DNA of 64,000 nucleotides from Pseudobacillus wudalianchiensis (GTDB taxonomy: Bacteria > Bacillota > Bacilli > Bacillales > Domibacillaceae): the NCBI RefSeq assembly GCF_001685015.1, contig NZ_MAYT01000030.1, positions 1 to 64,000 of the forward strand, given 5' to 3'. Shown here piece by piece: positions 34,790 to 44,352 of this stretch. How positions within the stretch are numbered: position 1 is the first letter of the stretch; each line of letters begins with the position of its first letter. Both the position numbers and the translations under genes were made by a program. Under the pieces are notes generated by a model. It searched no databases, was not told where the DNA came from, and was given only the letters and a program-made list of their open reading frames with translations.

Positions 34790-35470
34790 ATGTACTATAG
34801 CGAGTTTCAACTTTATGATGATCGAGGCCCGGTTCAAACGGTTGTTAGAAATTATACCGAAGCTGATTTTGATGGCTTGATTGAAATTCAAAAAGCGTGT
34901 TTTCCACCTCCTTTTCCTGAAGAGCTATGGTGGTCAAAAGAACAATTGAAAAGCCATATTAATCATTTTCCTGAAGGGGCAATTTGTGTAGAGTTGGATG
35001 GGGAAATCGTTGGGTCTATGACTTGTCTGATCGTTCATTTTCAAATAGATGATCCTCCTCATACGTGGGAAGAAATCACCGATAACGGGTTTATAAGAAA
35101 TCATAAGTCTGATGGAAACACGCTTTACGTCGTAGACATTAGTGTGAAGCCGGAGTGTCGTAAGCTGGGGCTCGGTAAATTGATGATGCAGGCGATGTAT
35201 CAGACTGTTATTCAATTGAAGCTTGATCGCCTGCTTGGCGCTGGCCGCCTGCCTGGTTTTTGCCGTTATGCTGACCAGATGAGCGTGGAGGAGTATGTCG
35301 ATAAGGTTGCTGTTGGAGAGTTGAGGGATCCGGTCGCCACATTTTTACTCAATTGCGGCCGGGTGCCCGTTCGTTTAGAAAAAGACTATTTGGAGGACGA
35401 GGAATCTCTTAACTGGGCAGTGTTAATGGAATGGAAAAATCCTTTTAAAAATATTCAAACAAAGGGTTGA
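34790..35470 (+). CDS. GNAT-family N-acetyltransferase
   Basis: This 226-residue GNAT protein carries the acetyl-CoA-binding motif A as VVDISVKPECRKLGLGKLMMQAM (about 118-140), preceded by the strand GEIVGSMTCLIV. A C-terminal extension, LLGAGRLPGFCRYADQMSVEEYV, is the same type as in the GNAT half of YhcX-like fusions. GAGGGAG precedes the ATG. Close coupling with the nitrilase gene suggests the two act on the same small molecule, perhaps as acetylation and amide hydrolysis steps, but this is inferred. Confidence 0.88.
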   Translation: MYYSEFQLYDDRGPVQTVVRNYTEADFDGLIEIQKACFPPPFPEELWWSKEQLKSHINHFPEGAICVELDGEIVGSMTCLIVHFQIDDPPHTWEEITDNGFIRNHKSDGNTLYVVDISVKPECRKLGLGKLMMQAMYQTVIQLKLDRLLGAGRLPGFCRYADQMSVEEYVDKVAVGELRDPVATFLLNCGRVPVRLEKDYLEDEESLNWAVLMEWKNPFKNIQTKG

Positions 35471-35535
35471 CTTTTTACGTAATAGTGGATTATGATTGAT
35501 TACAACAAAATAAAGAACGACTTATAACAAGCGTT

Positions 35536-35795
35536 GACGAAGAAGAGTAGCTTTAATGAATGCTTCAGAGAGCTGATGGTTGGTGAGAATCAGTGCAGAC
35601 ATTTTAGTGAATGGCCTTCCGAGCTTCCGTACCGAACTCCTTTGGACAGTAGGCTGCGGCGAACGTCTTATCGTTACAAAAGACAGGCATTCAAGCAGTA
35701 AGCTTCGATGCTATTAGAGTGGATTGCACGAACTGCAATCAATAAAGGTGGTACCACGGCTCCCCGTCCTTTGCGATAGGGGGCTTTTTGTGTTT
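35536..35795 (+). promoter_or_regulatory. T-box riboswitch 1 (tryptophan), upstream member of a tandem
   Basis: The leader opens with the GA-rich GACGAAGAAGAGTAG motif (35536-35550). The specifier is TGG (35612-35614) in the GTGAATGG context, so it reads uncharged tRNA-Trp. The T-box bulge AGGTGGTACCACGG is at 35746-35759 and a terminator (CTCCCC...GGGGG, then TTTTT) follows. Binding of uncharged tRNA should form the antiterminator and let transcription continue to the second T-box. Confidence 0.92.
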
Positions 35796-35818
35796 TTCAA
35801 ATATATATGTAAACTCTA

Positions 35819-36082
35819 TGACGAAGAAGAGTAAGCTTGTGATGCGCGCAACAGAGAGCCGGGAGGGTGAGAGCCGGTGCCGCAAATCAGACTGAATGGA
35901 CTTCAGAGAGGCAGCAGGAAATGGCTGCCCGGCTTCCACCGTTACCAGGACCCAGACAGGATAAAATTTCCATCTGGACGAAGAGGAAGCTTTAGAGCTT
36001 CAATGCGAGGTGGCACCGCGGTCAATCCGTCCTCCGCAGCAGTGATCTATTCACTTGCTGCGGAGGACTTTTTTATTTTTAT
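35819..36082 (+). promoter_or_regulatory. T-box riboswitch 2 (tryptophan), directly upstream of trpE
   Basis: A second complete T-box begins TGACGAAGAAGAGTAAG, has specifier TGG at 35897-35899 (CTGAATGGAC) and the T-box sequence GAGGTGGCACCGCGG at 36007-36021. A long perfect terminator stem (GTCCTCCGCAGCA with its complement, 36029-36068) ends in T6. Two stacked Trp T-boxes give a steeper response to tRNA-Trp charging. This replaces the TRAP control known from B. subtilis. Confidence 0.94.
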
Positions 36083-36107
36083 TAAACGCTCAAGAGGTGA
36101 AAGAGAG

Positions 36108-37502
36108 ATGAAAACAACAGAAAAAATGAATTATAAATTGAAGGAAATGGAAGGCGATATGCTGACGCCAATCATGCTTTATCACCAAATGCAGGGAGAA
36201 AAGAAATTCCTGCTTGAAAGCTCTTATAAGCATGAACAAAGCGGGCGGTATTCTTTTCTCGGAATGAATCCAGCAGCCGAATATAAAGCGATTGGCCAGG
36301 AGACAGAACGACTCAATCACCGCACTGAAGCGAGTGAGTCGTCTTTCGGCCATAGTCTCCACCAATTAAAAGAAGTGCTATATAACAGAGGGACAACTGA
36401 ACAGCCGTTTCCTTTCTTTGGGGGCGGGATTGGATATATCGGGTACGACGTTATGTTTTTAGATGAGCAGATCGGCGAATCATTAGAAGATGAACTGGAA
36501 ATGCCAGATGTTCATTTCATGTTTTACGATACGTTTATCATTTATGACCACTTGCTGCAAAAAGTGACGCTTGCCGCTGTTGACCTGTTTGGCGACCGCT
36601 CAGAAGCAGAATTGGAAGCAGCGCTTGTAAATTTGGAAAATTGCGTAAACGGGATCCATCAACCGCCGCAAGCTGATTCGCTGGAAACTCTTTTATTTAC
36701 TGGCAATGTCGATAAGGCACAATTTAGCGAGATGGTGGAAACGGCAAAGCAGCATATTATTCGGGGGGATATTTTCCAAGTTGTTCTTTCTCAGCGATTA
36801 AAAGCAGCATTCAATGGCAATCCATTTTCACTGTATCGGCGCTTGCGAACATCCAACCCTTCCCCTTATATGTTCTACATCGATTTTAAAGAATACACCG
36901 TTTTAGGCGCCTCGCCTGAAAGTTTAATTAAAATCAATGGCCGGGAAGTCACGACGAACCCGATTGCCGGCACAAGGCCACGGGGGGCGAATGAAAAGGA
37001 AGACGCAGCATTAGAGCGGGAACTGTTGAATGATGAGAAGGAAATAGCCGAACATCGAATGCTTGTCGATTTGAGCCGCAATGATCTTGGCCGTGTATGT
37101 AACATTGGGACCGTTCATTTATCTAAATATCAGAAGATTGAAAAATATAAGCATGTCATGCATATCGTCTCAGAAGTAACAGGAGAGCTCAAGGAAGAAG
37201 TTCATCCGCTTGAAGCGCTGTCTGCTTGTTTGCCGGCCGGGACGGTATCCGGCGCCCCAAAAATTCGGGCGATGCAAATTATTAATGACTTAGAGTCAAC
37301 AAAGCGCGGCTTATACGCCGGAGCAGTCGGCTATATCTCATCAAATGGCGATCTCGATTTTGCCCTTGCCATCCGGACGATGATCGTGAAAGGCAATCAA
37401 GCCTATGTTCAGGCAGGAGCCGGTATCGTGTATGATTCCATTCCAGAAAAAGAATACGAAGAAACAATGCATAAAGCAAAAGCATTGCTGGAGGTAAAAT
37501 AA
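36108..37502 (+). CDS. trpE: Anthranilate synthase component I
   Basis: This 464-residue chorismate-utilising enzyme makes anthranilate with the glutaminase TrpG. The C-terminal chorismate-binding signature is clear: [50 protein letters not shown] and [19 protein letters not shown]. The N-terminal regulatory part includes the [18 protein letters not shown] tryptophan-binding element, so feedback inhibition is expected. ATG 36108 with AGAGGTGAAAGAGAG is chosen; the open frame extends upstream through the T-box leader. The stop overlaps trpG by one base. Confidence 0.95.
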   Translation: MKTTEKMNYKLKEMEGDMLTPIMLYHQMQGEKKFLLESSYKHEQSGRYSFLGMNPAAEYKAIGQETERLNHRTEASESSFGHSLHQLKEVLYNRGTTEQPFPFFGGGIGYIGYDVMFLDEQIGESLEDELEMPDVHFMFYDTFIIYDHLLQKVTLAAVDLFGDRSEAELEAALVNLENCVNGIHQPPQADSLETLLFTGNVDKAQFSEMVETAKQHIIRGDIFQVVLSQRLKAAFNGNPFSLYRRLRTSNPSPYMFYIDFKEYTVLGASPESLIKINGREVTTNPIAGTRPRGANEKEDAALERELLNDEKEIAEHRMLVDLSRNDLGRVCNIGTVHLSKYQKIEKYKHVMHIVSEVTGELKEEVHPLEALSACLPAGTVSGAPKIRAMQIINDLESTKRGLYAGAVGYISSNGDLDFALAIRTMIVKGNQAYVQAGAGIVYDSIPEKEYEETMHKAKALLEVK

Positions 37503-39115
37503 TGATCTTACTCATTGATAACTATGATTCCTTTACGTATAACTTGTATCAGCAAATTGGGTCTTTAGGAAAAAACGTGCGGGTCATCCGCAACGATGAA
37601 ATGACACTGGCGGAGATTGAAGCTCTTGAACCAGAAGCTATCGTATTATCACCCGGACCTGGAACACCAGAGGAGGCTGGCATTTGTATCGACGTGGTTC
37701 GCAGCTTTTTCCATCGGATTCCAATCCTCGGTATTTGTCTGGGACACCAAGCGATTGCGGCTGCGTTTGGGGCAAAAATCAAGCCTGCAAAAACAATTAA
37801 GCACGGAAAAATCTCGCTCATTAAGCATGATGGCAAAGGGATGTTTCAAGCGCTGGCTGGTCCAGTTCCCGTCATGCGATATCATTCGCTTTCTGTTGAT
37901 CAAGAGTCGCTTCCAGAAAAGCTAGAAGTGCTCGCCACATCTGCGGATGATGAAGAAATTATGGCGATACGCCACCGGGAGTATCCCGTGTACGGTCTGC
38001 AATTTCATCCTGAATCCATCGGAACAAAAGCAGGAACGGATATTATTCAGCAATTTTTCCGTCAGTACCGAAAGGAGAGAAACATGAAACAATACTTACT
38101 GAAACTTTCCGACCACCAGTCGCTGCAGGAAAGAGAAATGGAAGCGGCCATTGAAGAAATATTGCAGGAAGATGCAACAGACAGTGAAATTGCGGCTTTT
38201 CTCGTTGCTTTAAAAGCAAAGGGAGAAACAGTCGAAGAAATTGCTGCACTTGTGAATGTACTGCGACAAAACGCACTCGGCACAGGGAAGCAGCTGTCAG
38301 GCGTCATGGACAATTGCGGAACTGGCGGAGATGGCTCGCAAAGCTTTAATATTAGCACGACATCAGCTTTTGTATTGGCGGGTGCGGGAGTGAAAGTAGC
38401 AAAGCACGGCAACCGCAGCGTATCAAGCAAAACAGGCAGCGCCGATGTATTAGAGCATCTCGGCATTTCTCTTGATTACTTGGAAGGGGAAACAGATGAG
38501 CTTTTAGAAGAGAACGGCATCGCCTTTTTATTCGCGCCACACGTTCATCCGAGACTAAAAAAGATTATGAAGGTCCGTCGTGATTTGAAAATTCCGACTG
38601 TGTTTAACTTAATTGGCCCATTAACCAATCCAGTTCATCTTGATACTCAGCTGCTTGGTATTTATCGCCGGGATATGCTGGAGATGATGGCCAATGTGCT
38701 GAATCGCCTTGGAAGAAAACGGGCGGTCGTATTGAATGGTGCTGGCTTTATGGATGAAGCTTCTTTAGCGGGAGAGAATCATTTGATTTTGCTTGAATCT
38801 GGTGAGACGAAAAAAATGATCGTGACGCCAGAAGAAGTCGGACTTCCTGTGTATGACCTAGAGGCGATTCGCGGCGGCGAAGCAAAAGAAAATGCTGAAA
38901 TTTTAAAAAGCATTCTAGAAGGCGAAAAAGGAGCTAGACGCGATACCGTTCTCTTAAATGCCGGTATCGGCCTCTTCGCTAACGGCAAAGCCACCACTAT
39001 TCAAGAAGGCATCGAGCTAGCGAAAGAAAGCATTGATTCAGGCGCTGCCTTATCAAAATTACAGTATTTAATTGACTATTCAAAACAGCGGCAGAAAGTG
39101 AGGATCCCAGTATGA
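37502..39115 (+). CDS. trpGD: Fused anthranilate synthase glutaminase (TrpG) and anthranilate phosphoribosyltransferase (TrpD)
   Basis: Residues 1-190 are a class I glutamine amidotransferase ([13 protein letters not shown], nucleophile Cys in [24 protein letters not shown]). Residues 195-537 are TrpD ([37 protein letters not shown]). The reading frame is continuous with a very short linker, RKERN. An AAAGGAGAG site lies seven bases before the in-frame ATG at 38084 (Met195), so free TrpD could also be made. This looks like a fusion from loss of the trpG stop codon. Bacillus trpG and trpD are normally separate genes; enteric bacteria have an independent TrpGD fusion. Confidence 0.93.
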   Translation: MILLIDNYDSFTYNLYQQIGSLGKNVRVIRNDEMTLAEIEALEPEAIVLSPGPGTPEEAGICIDVVRSFFHRIPILGICLGHQAIAAAFGAKIKPAKTIKHGKISLIKHDGKGMFQALAGPVPVMRYHSLSVDQESLPEKLEVLATSADDEEIMAIRHREYPVYGLQFHPESIGTKAGTDIIQQFFRQYRKERNMKQYLLKLSDHQSLQEREMEAAIEEILQEDATDSEIAAFLVALKAKGETVEEIAALVNVLRQNALGTGKQLSGVMDNCGTGGDGSQSFNISTTSAFVLAGAGVKVAKHGNRSVSSKTGSADVLEHLGISLDYLEGETDELLEENGIAFLFAPHVHPRLKKIMKVRRDLKIPTVFNLIGPLTNPVHLDTQLLGIYRRDMLEMMANVLNRLGRKRAVVLNGAGFMDEASLAGENHLILLESGETKKMIVTPEEVGLPVYDLEAIRGGEAKENAEILKSILEGEKGARRDTVLLNAGIGLFANGKATTIQEGIELAKESIDSGAALSKLQYLIDYSKQRQKVRIPV

Positions 39116-39891
39116 GTGCAACCATTTTAGATAAAATTCTCGCCAAGAAGCAGGAAGAAGTCGAACATTTGAAGCAGACTTTCCAAGCGGGTACACCGAG
39201 AGAGAAGCAGGCAAAAAGATCTTTATATACCCGTTTTTACGAATCGGAAAAGATGAACATTATTTCTGAAATTAAGCGGGCATCCCCTTCTAAAGGGGAT
39301 ATTCATCCCGGCGTTGACCCTGTTCAGCAGGCAAAAGAATATGAACAAAGCGGCGCTGATGCTATTTCTGTTTTAACAGACGAACCCTTTTTTAAAGGCA
39401 CGATGAGCGATTTGGAAGCAGTGCGCCAGAACGTGACAGTCCCAGTCTTGTGTAAAGATTTTATGATTGATGCGATCCAGATTGACCGGGCAAAAGCAGC
39501 AGGTGCGGATATTATTTTACTGATCGCAGCCGCTCTCCAGCAAGACCAGCTAACTGGCCTCTACTCTTATGCTAAGGAGCAGGAGCTCGATGTATTGCTT
39601 GAAGTTCATAATGAAGAAGAGATGGAGCGAGCTCTCCGGATCGATGCGGATGTTATCGGTATTAACAACCGTGATTTGAAAAGCTTCGTGGTCGATTTAG
39701 GTGTGACGGAACGGTTACTGCAAGCTTATTGGCACCCTGAGAAGGTGTTTATTGCCGAGAGCGGTATTCGCACAGCTGCTGATGTGGAAAGGGTCAAAGC
39801 GGCGGGAGCTAAAGGCATTTTAGTCGGCGAAACCTTCATGAAGAGCGGAAATATCGGCGAAACTTTCCGTGAATTAAAAATCAGCCTGTGA
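39112..39891 (+). CDS. trpC: Indole-3-glycerol phosphate synthase
   Basis: This 259-residue TIM-barrel enzyme closes the indole ring from CdRP. Motifs include [51 protein letters not shown] and [11 protein letters not shown]. It overlaps the TrpGD stop by four bases and is followed by trpF ten bases after its stop. It is monofunctional, since trpF is a separate gene. Confidence 0.95.
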   Translation: MSATILDKILAKKQEEVEHLKQTFQAGTPREKQAKRSLYTRFYESEKMNIISEIKRASPSKGDIHPGVDPVQQAKEYEQSGADAISVLTDEPFFKGTMSDLEAVRQNVTVPVLCKDFMIDAIQIDRAKAAGADIILLIAAALQQDQLTGLYSYAKEQELDVLLEVHNEEEMERALRIDADVIGINNRDLKSFVVDLGVTERLLQAYWHPEKVFIAESGIRTAADVERVKAAGAKGILVGETFMKSGNIGETFRELKISL

Positions 39892-39901
39892 GGTGACGAG
39901 C

Positions 39902-40537
39902 ATGAAAGTGAAAATATGCGGCATTCGGGATTTAGAGACCGCTCTGTATGCCAAACAAATCGGAACCGATGCCATTGGCTTTGTGTTTGCCAAAAGCAAG
40001 CGGCAGCTGTCAGCTGAACAGGCAGAAGAAATGGCTGCCGGCTTAGGGAAAGATCTGTTAAAAGTTGGGGTCTTTGTGAATGAGGAATTAGAGAAAATAG
40101 AATCCATTGCCAGTCAGGCTTCACTCGATGTGATTCAGCTCCATGGGGATGAACCGCCTGAATTCGCAGAGAAGCTGCGATTGCCAGTGATTAAAGCGTT
40201 CAGTTTTGAAAAAGGAGCGAAGCTTTCAGACATATTGAGCTATCCGGCAGATTTTATTTTGCTTGATAGTCCGGCTGGTCCTTACCGGGGCGGCAACGGG
40301 ACGTCTTTTGACTGGAAACTTTTAGAGAAAGAATCATTCGATCGTTCTCGTCTTATTTTAGCAGGAGGATTAAACAAAGAAAATGTAAAAGAAGCGATTC
40401 GAACAGTCCGGCCGTTTGCCGTAGATGTCTCAAGCGGAGTGGAAACGGACGGAAAAAAGGATCAGGAAAAAATGAACCAGTTTATTCAAACAGTGAAGGG
40501 AGTAACAAAAAATGACTACATATGTACAACCAGATGA
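39902..40537 (+). CDS. trpF: Phosphoribosylanthranilate isomerase
   Basis: This is a 211-residue TIM barrel with [13 protein letters not shown] at the N-terminus (catalytic Cys), VIQLHGDE and [21 protein letters not shown], ending with [10 protein letters not shown] and [12 protein letters not shown] 39902 is preferred over the in-frame GTG at 39893 because GAGGTGACG stands before it. Its last 26 bases overlap trpB in another frame. Confidence 0.95.
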   Translation: MKVKICGIRDLETALYAKQIGTDAIGFVFAKSKRQLSAEQAEEMAAGLGKDLLKVGVFVNEELEKIESIASQASLDVIQLHGDEPPEFAEKLRLPVIKAFSFEKGAKLSDILSYPADFILLDSPAGPYRGGNGTSFDWKLLEKESFDRSRLILAGGLNKENVKEAIRTVRPFAVDVSSGVETDGKKDQEKMNQFIQTVKGVTKNDYICTTR

Positions 40538-41717
40538 GCGGGGACACTTCGGACCGTTTGGCGGCCGTTATGTACCGGAAACATTAATGCAGGCGGTTCT
40601 TGAATTAGAGGAAGCCTATAAGGAAGCGATGAATGAACCTGCGTTTTTACAAGAGCTAAATGACTATTTAACAGATTATATCGGCCGAGAAAACCCGCTT
40701 TATTTTGCTCGGAATTTAACTGAAAAGCTGGGTGGCGCGAAAATCTATTTAAAACGTGAGGATTTAAATCACACGGGCGCCCACAAAATTAACAATACGA
40801 TCGGGCAGGCACTGTTAGCGGTACGCATGGGGAAAAAGAAAGTGGTCGCAGAAACGGGAGCCGGTCAGCATGGCGTGGCGACAGCTACAGTAAGTGCGCT
40901 CTTGAATCTAGACTGTGTCATCTTTATGGGAGAAGAAGATATTCGCCGCCAAAAGCTGAATGTATTCCGGATGGAGCTGTTAGGGGCGAAAGTGGTCAGT
41001 GTGAGCCAGGGAAGCGGCACGTTGAAAGATGCGGTTAATGAAGCATTGCGCTACTGGGTAGCCAATGTGGAGGATACCCACTATGTTATGGGATCGGTAC
41101 TTGGCCCGCATCCATTTCCGCAGATCGTCCGTGATTTTCAAAGTGTCATCGGCAAGGAAACGAAAGAGCAAATGCTGAAAAAAGAAGGAAAGCTCCCGGA
41201 TGCAGTCGTGGCTTGTGTTGGCGGCGGCAGCAATGCAATGGGCATGTTCTATCCATTTATTAATGATGAAAGCGTGAAGATGTATGGTGTAGAGGCTGCG
41301 GGAAGCGGTGTTGATACAGAAGAGAATGCTGCTTCGCTGACAAAAGGGAAAATCGGTGTCCTGCATGGCAGTAAAATGTATCTGCTCCAGGATGAAGCCG
41401 GACAAATCCAGGAAGCTCACTCTATTTCAGCGGGACTGGATTATCCGGGGGTCGGACCGGAACACAGCTTGCTGAAGGAAATCGGCCGGGTCGAATACAC
41501 TTCGATAACTGATGAGGAAGCATTGGAAGGGTTTAAGCTGTTGACACAAACAGAAGGCATTATTCCGGCACTGGAAAGCTCACATGCGATCGCTTACGCT
41601 GCTAAGCTCGCAAAAGAGATGGCGAAAGACGAATGTATCGCGGTTTGTCTATCGGGCAGAGGCGACAAAGATGTGGAAGCCATTCAAGCAAGACTAGGAG
41701 GCAAAGAACATGAGTAA
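40512..41717 (+). CDS. trpB: Tryptophan synthase beta chain
   Basis: This 401-residue pyridoxal phosphate enzyme joins indole and serine. The PLP lysine is in [15 protein letters not shown], and the phosphate loop is [32 protein letters not shown] and the C-terminal CLSGRGDKD are typical of TrpB1. The N-terminal [17 protein letters not shown] confirms the start. An AAGGGAG site lies within trpF. Confidence 0.96.
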   Translation: MTTYVQPDERGHFGPFGGRYVPETLMQAVLELEEAYKEAMNEPAFLQELNDYLTDYIGRENPLYFARNLTEKLGGAKIYLKREDLNHTGAHKINNTIGQALLAVRMGKKKVVAETGAGQHGVATATVSALLNLDCVIFMGEEDIRRQKLNVFRMELLGAKVVSVSQGSGTLKDAVNEALRYWVANVEDTHYVMGSVLGPHPFPQIVRDFQSVIGKETKEQMLKKEGKLPDAVVACVGGGSNAMGMFYPFINDESVKMYGVEAAGSGVDTEENAASLTKGKIGVLHGSKMYLLQDEAGQIQEAHSISAGLDYPGVGPEHSLLKEIGRVEYTSITDEEALEGFKLLTQTEGIIPALESSHAIAYAAKLAKEMAKDECIAVCLSGRGDKDVEAIQARLGGKEHE

Positions 41718-42495
41718 ATTCAAGCTAGAAAAAGCTTTTCAAACGGCACAAGAGAAAGAGCATAAAGCATTTGTTTCTTATATTATGGCAGGGGACGGCG
41801 GACTTGATGCGTTGAAGGACCAGCTGCTTTATTTACAGCAAGCGGGCGTCACTGCAGCGGAAATTGGCATTCCTTTTTCTGATCCGGTCGCCGATGGCCC
41901 TGTGATTCAAGAAGCAGGGAAGCGGGCGTTAGCACACGGAGTCACGCTGAAGAATGTTTTAGACTATTTAACTGTTCATCAAGACGCTTTTACAATCCCT
42001 ATCGTCTTGATGACATATTTGAATCCAGTCTTTCAGTATGGGATTGAAGCATTTGCTGAAGACAGCCGCAAAGCAGGGGTATCCGGTGTGATCATTCCTG
42101 ATATGCCAATTGAAGAAGAAGGAGAGGTAAGTGAAGCATTGAAGCAGCAGGACCTTGCTTTAATTCGTTTAGTTACCTTGACGAGTCCAGAAGACAGAAT
42201 CGCTAAAATCGCAGATGGAGCCGAGGGATTTATTTATGCTGTAACAGTAAAAGGAACGACGGGTGTCCGCACAAGCTACCAGGATGATGTCGCGGCCTAC
42301 TTGCAGCGTATTAAATCAAAAAGTGCTGTTCCGGTACTAGCAGGATTTGGCGTATCGTCAAAAGAACAAGCGGAAGAGCTTGGCCAGCATTGCGATGGCG
42401 TCATTGTCGGCAGTAAAATCGTTGAATTGTTTCATGAGGGGAAAAAAGAAGAAGTCAACCAATTGATTCCTCATGCAGCAGTGAGAGCAAATTAA
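41710..42495 (+). CDS. trpA: Tryptophan synthase alpha chain
   Basis: This 261-residue TIM barrel splits indole-3-glycerol phosphate. The catalytic Glu is in [19 protein letters not shown]. The loop [15 protein letters not shown] and GFGVSSKEQ are present. It overlaps trpB by eight bases and is preceded by AGGAGG inside trpB. It ends the operon; the hisC-tyrA-aroE genes that follow trpA in B. subtilis are absent. Confidence 0.96.
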   Translation: MSKFKLEKAFQTAQEKEHKAFVSYIMAGDGGLDALKDQLLYLQQAGVTAAEIGIPFSDPVADGPVIQEAGKRALAHGVTLKNVLDYLTVHQDAFTIPIVLMTYLNPVFQYGIEAFAEDSRKAGVSGVIIPDMPIEEEGEVSEALKQQDLALIRLVTLTSPEDRIAKIADGAEGFIYAVTVKGTTGVRTSYQDDVAAYLQRIKSKSAVPVLAGFGVSSKEQAEELGQHCDGVIVGSKIVELFHEGKKEEVNQLIPHAAVRAN

Positions 42496-42513
42496 TGAAG
42501 AAGTAAGCATAGT

Positions 42514-42557
42514 AAATCGAGTATAAAATGTTAATCATATTATACTCGATTTTTTAT
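42514..42557 (+). terminator. Terminator of the trp operon
   Basis: AAATCGAGTATAA pairs with TTATACTCGATTT around a 13-base loop and runs into T6. Confidence 0.88.
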
Positions 42558-42718
42558 ATACGCCCGGCTTTGTCCAGTCATTGTAGAAAATAATAGAGTT
42601 GTGCCAAATAAGTGGAACAAGACGATTAAAGTATAGGTAACAACGGTAGGGGGTTATGATCAATAATTGTTGTTCTTTTTAGCCGTTCGTGGACACGCAG
42701 CAGATTAATATAAAGAAA

Positions 42719-42937
42719 TTAAAGAAAAGCTAGTAAGAGTAAACTAACCCCTAATCCACATTGCCAATAGACTTCTTGTTTATTGGCTGAACCATTGATT
42801 GTGCTTAATCCTTTCACTATAAATAATAAGCCTGCAGCTAACATTAACAATGGACTAATTGATAAGTCTCTTGTAAAAGTCCAATAACAAGCTATACCTA
42901 TAAAACTAATAAAAATAATTGTCTTAAGTAACTTCAT
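42719..42937 (-). CDS. Small membrane protein, DUF3953-like
   Basis: This 72-residue protein has three short hydrophobic stretches: IIFISFIGIACYW, LLMLAAGLLFIVKGL and LGVSLLLLAF. The plan and the central LLMLAAGLLFIVKGLS resemble the small YczI/DUF3953 membrane proteins common in Bacillus. Function is unknown. AGGGGGAA lies seven bases before the ATG. It stands alone between trpA and a repeat element. Confidence 0.65.
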   Translation of the reverse strand: MKLLKTIIFISFIGIACYWTFTRDLSISPLLMLAAGLLFIVKGLSTINGSANKQEVYWQCGLGVSLLLLAFL

Positions 42938-43139
42938 ATAAGTATTCCCCCTAATGATCTTCTATCATGAACGAAACAGCCAGGCAATAAGCGATAATTG
43001 CCATGAAAGACCTGAAATCTTCTGCTAGCAGGGTCCCATAAATGGATCTTTTTTAGACACGCATATTTACACCTGTTCATCATTTTTCCAACAATTGTTT
43101 ACATTTTATCATAGGTAGCTGGAGAGTTATTTAAAAATT
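42938..43139. other. Intergenic region before the repeat and riboswitch
   Basis: About 200 bp between the small membrane protein and the MITE-like repeat hold no ORF with a ribosome binding site and no recognised signal. The next 570 bp up to the riboswitch-controlled ORF contain only the repeat at 43140 and the riboswitch at 43413. Confidence 0.4.
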
Positions 43140-43234
43140 GACTCTATTAAAGATAAATGTTGTTTTTTAATAGTTGATTGGAGGAAAGCATCTGCCCGTA
43201 GCAAAAATGAACAACCGAGTATGGTAGAACAGCC
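43140..43234 (+). repeat. MITE-like interspersed repeat, copy B
   Basis: Starts GACTCTATTAAAGATAAATG, continues TGTTTTTTAATAGTTGATTGG and ends GAGTATGGTAGAACAGCC. It aligns end to end with the copies at 47332 (reverse) and 52161. The outer ends correspond to the inverted GGCTCTGTTA/TAACAGAGCC termini seen intact in the 47332 copy. No ORF. Confidence 0.7.
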
Positions 43235-43412
43235 AGATGATAAAGCCCTATGCAAGAGACGGGACAGAGGAAATACAGTTATTAAATCCATGCATGAAGC
43301 AGGTCATTTGACCATAAAGAATACAATCGATTCGCAACGATACGGTGTGGAAAAATTTACAGTTATGCATGTTTTTTCTTTCATATTCATAGTAAAATGG
43401 AGTTGTAAATAT

Positions 43413-43491
43413 TAAAGGCAAACTAATCGAAAGGTTAGGACGCAAAGCCAAGGGTCTAAGGCTTCCGATGCTAAGATAGCCAGGCTGCAGA
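43413..43491 (+). promoter_or_regulatory. Cyclic di-GMP-I riboswitch (GEMM-I)
   Basis: The core reads AAAGGCAAACTAATC-GAAA-GGTTAGGACGCAAAGCC, then GGTCTAAGGC and GATAGCCAGGCTGC. The GNRA tetraloop hairpin, the invariant GGACGCAAAGCC segment and the tetraloop-receptor CTAAG are all hallmarks of the GEMM-I aptamer. A plausible -10 element, TAAAAT, lies at 43393-43398. The aptamer ends about 20 bases before the ATG of a 49-codon ORF, next to its ribosome binding site, so translation control is a reasonable expectation. Confidence 0.9.
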
Positions 43492-43511
43492 ATTGAGAAG
43501 GTACATACAGT

Positions 43512-43661
43512 ATGAGTGACAATAAAGAGCGATCTATCTTTATGAGAGAGCTTACTCGTTTGTATGGCGAGTGGGAACGCTGCAAAGACGTACGGGTTAA
43601 AGAAGAAATCACTAAAGACATTGTTCTGTTAAAAAAAGCGATTCAGTTACTATCTCAATAA
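43512..43661 (+). CDS. Riboswitch-controlled 49-residue protein
   Basis: This 49-codon frame follows the c-di-GMP riboswitch directly. The product, starting MSDNKERSIFMRELTRLYGEW, is rich in charged residues and predicted to be two amphipathic helices (ELTRLYGEWERCKDVRVKEEI and DIVLLKKAIQLLS). There is no membrane segment. The ribosome binding site GAGAAGG is about 11 bases from the ATG. I know no family for it. Its control by c-di-GMP implies a role in surface, motility or biofilm physiology, as an inference only. Confidence 0.7.
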   Translation: MSDNKERSIFMRELTRLYGEWERCKDVRVKEEITKDIVLLKKAIQLLSQ

Positions 43662-43786
43662 TAGGGCAGCATAAGAGTATGATGTAAATTAAAAGAAAAA
43701 TAGCGACCTTTATCTAACTTAAAAAGAACCGTGGAGAGTCTAGGTACACATGCGACTCGTTTCCATCTTTAGGATCATTCACTTCA

Positions 43787-44071
43787 TTGCGGCCGATCTT
43801 TGTTACTCTAATCGTGGCAGCCTTGTTCATGTTTTTCATTGTTCTGATCCCATCATTAAGAAGAAGGGCTACTCGTTTAGTTGTGCTGAGAGGATCGATC
43901 ATTTTAGTCATCCTATCCGCTCAATTGCAGTATTATGATGGGGTGATCGTGGATGAGCCCGGTTTAAGGGGAGACGAAATGTCTGCATATATGTTTTTAG
44001 TGGTTTTAGTCTTCAGTGTGATGGGTTCAATTATCTTTTATGCTGGGCGTAAACATTCCGAGCGATCATAA
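43787..44071 (+). CDS. Small membrane protein of unknown function
   Basis: This 94-residue frame has TTG as its first usable start, with a modest AGGAT site. There are three hydrophobic helices (about 4-22, 34-48 and 68-87), with the basic loop SLRRRATR between the first two and an acidic loop GVIVDEPGLRGDEM between the last two. It follows the riboswitch-controlled ORF by 125 bp in the same direction with no terminator between them, so it may belong to the same c-di-GMP-controlled transcript. Confidence 0.6.
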   Translation: MRPIFVTLIVAALFMFFIVLIPSLRRRATRLVVLRGSIILVILSAQLQYYDGVIVDEPGLRGDEMSAYMFLVVLVFSVMGSIIFYAGRKHSERS

Positions 44072-44111
44072 ATGAATCCCCTGCAATGATTACTTTAATA
44101 AAATAAGGATC

Positions 44112-44142
44112 AAAAAGCTTAGGGGCAGCTCTGAGCTTTTTT
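44112..44142 (+). terminator. Terminator after the riboswitch transcript
   Basis: AAAAAGCTTAG pairs with CTGAGCTTTTT (one G-U pair) around an 8-base loop and ends in T6. It would close the transcript that starts at the c-di-GMP riboswitch. Confidence 0.8.
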
Positions 44143-44304
44143 ACATGGGATGCAATCAGGCATATGGTTGTATACAAAAACAGGCTAAATAAATATAAAG
44201 AGGGGGAGAAAAATCCGATATTTGAAAACGGGGATTACGATAAATGAAGGTAAAGTGTTTCTATTATTGAGCTAAAGGAACAGGTTAGTTGGAGAGATAA
44301 ATTC

Positions 44305-44335
44305 AAAATAAAAAAGCAATGCTTCGTCACATTGC
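44305..44335 (-). terminator. Terminator of the PAS-STAS gene
   Basis: On the minus strand GCAATG pairs with CATTGC around an 8-base loop and is followed by TTTTTATTTT. Confidence 0.7.
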
Positions 44336-44352
44336 CTCCTAAATTCTTTGCT

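Noticed and set aside
35739-35939. Open frames across the T-box leaders
   Set aside because: The region is fully explained by two structured T-box RNAs; the trpE frame extension upstream of 36108 is rejected for the same reason.
43221-43415. 64-codon frame between the repeat and the riboswitch
   Set aside because: It starts within the repeat element, has no ribosome binding site and runs into the riboswitch aptamer.
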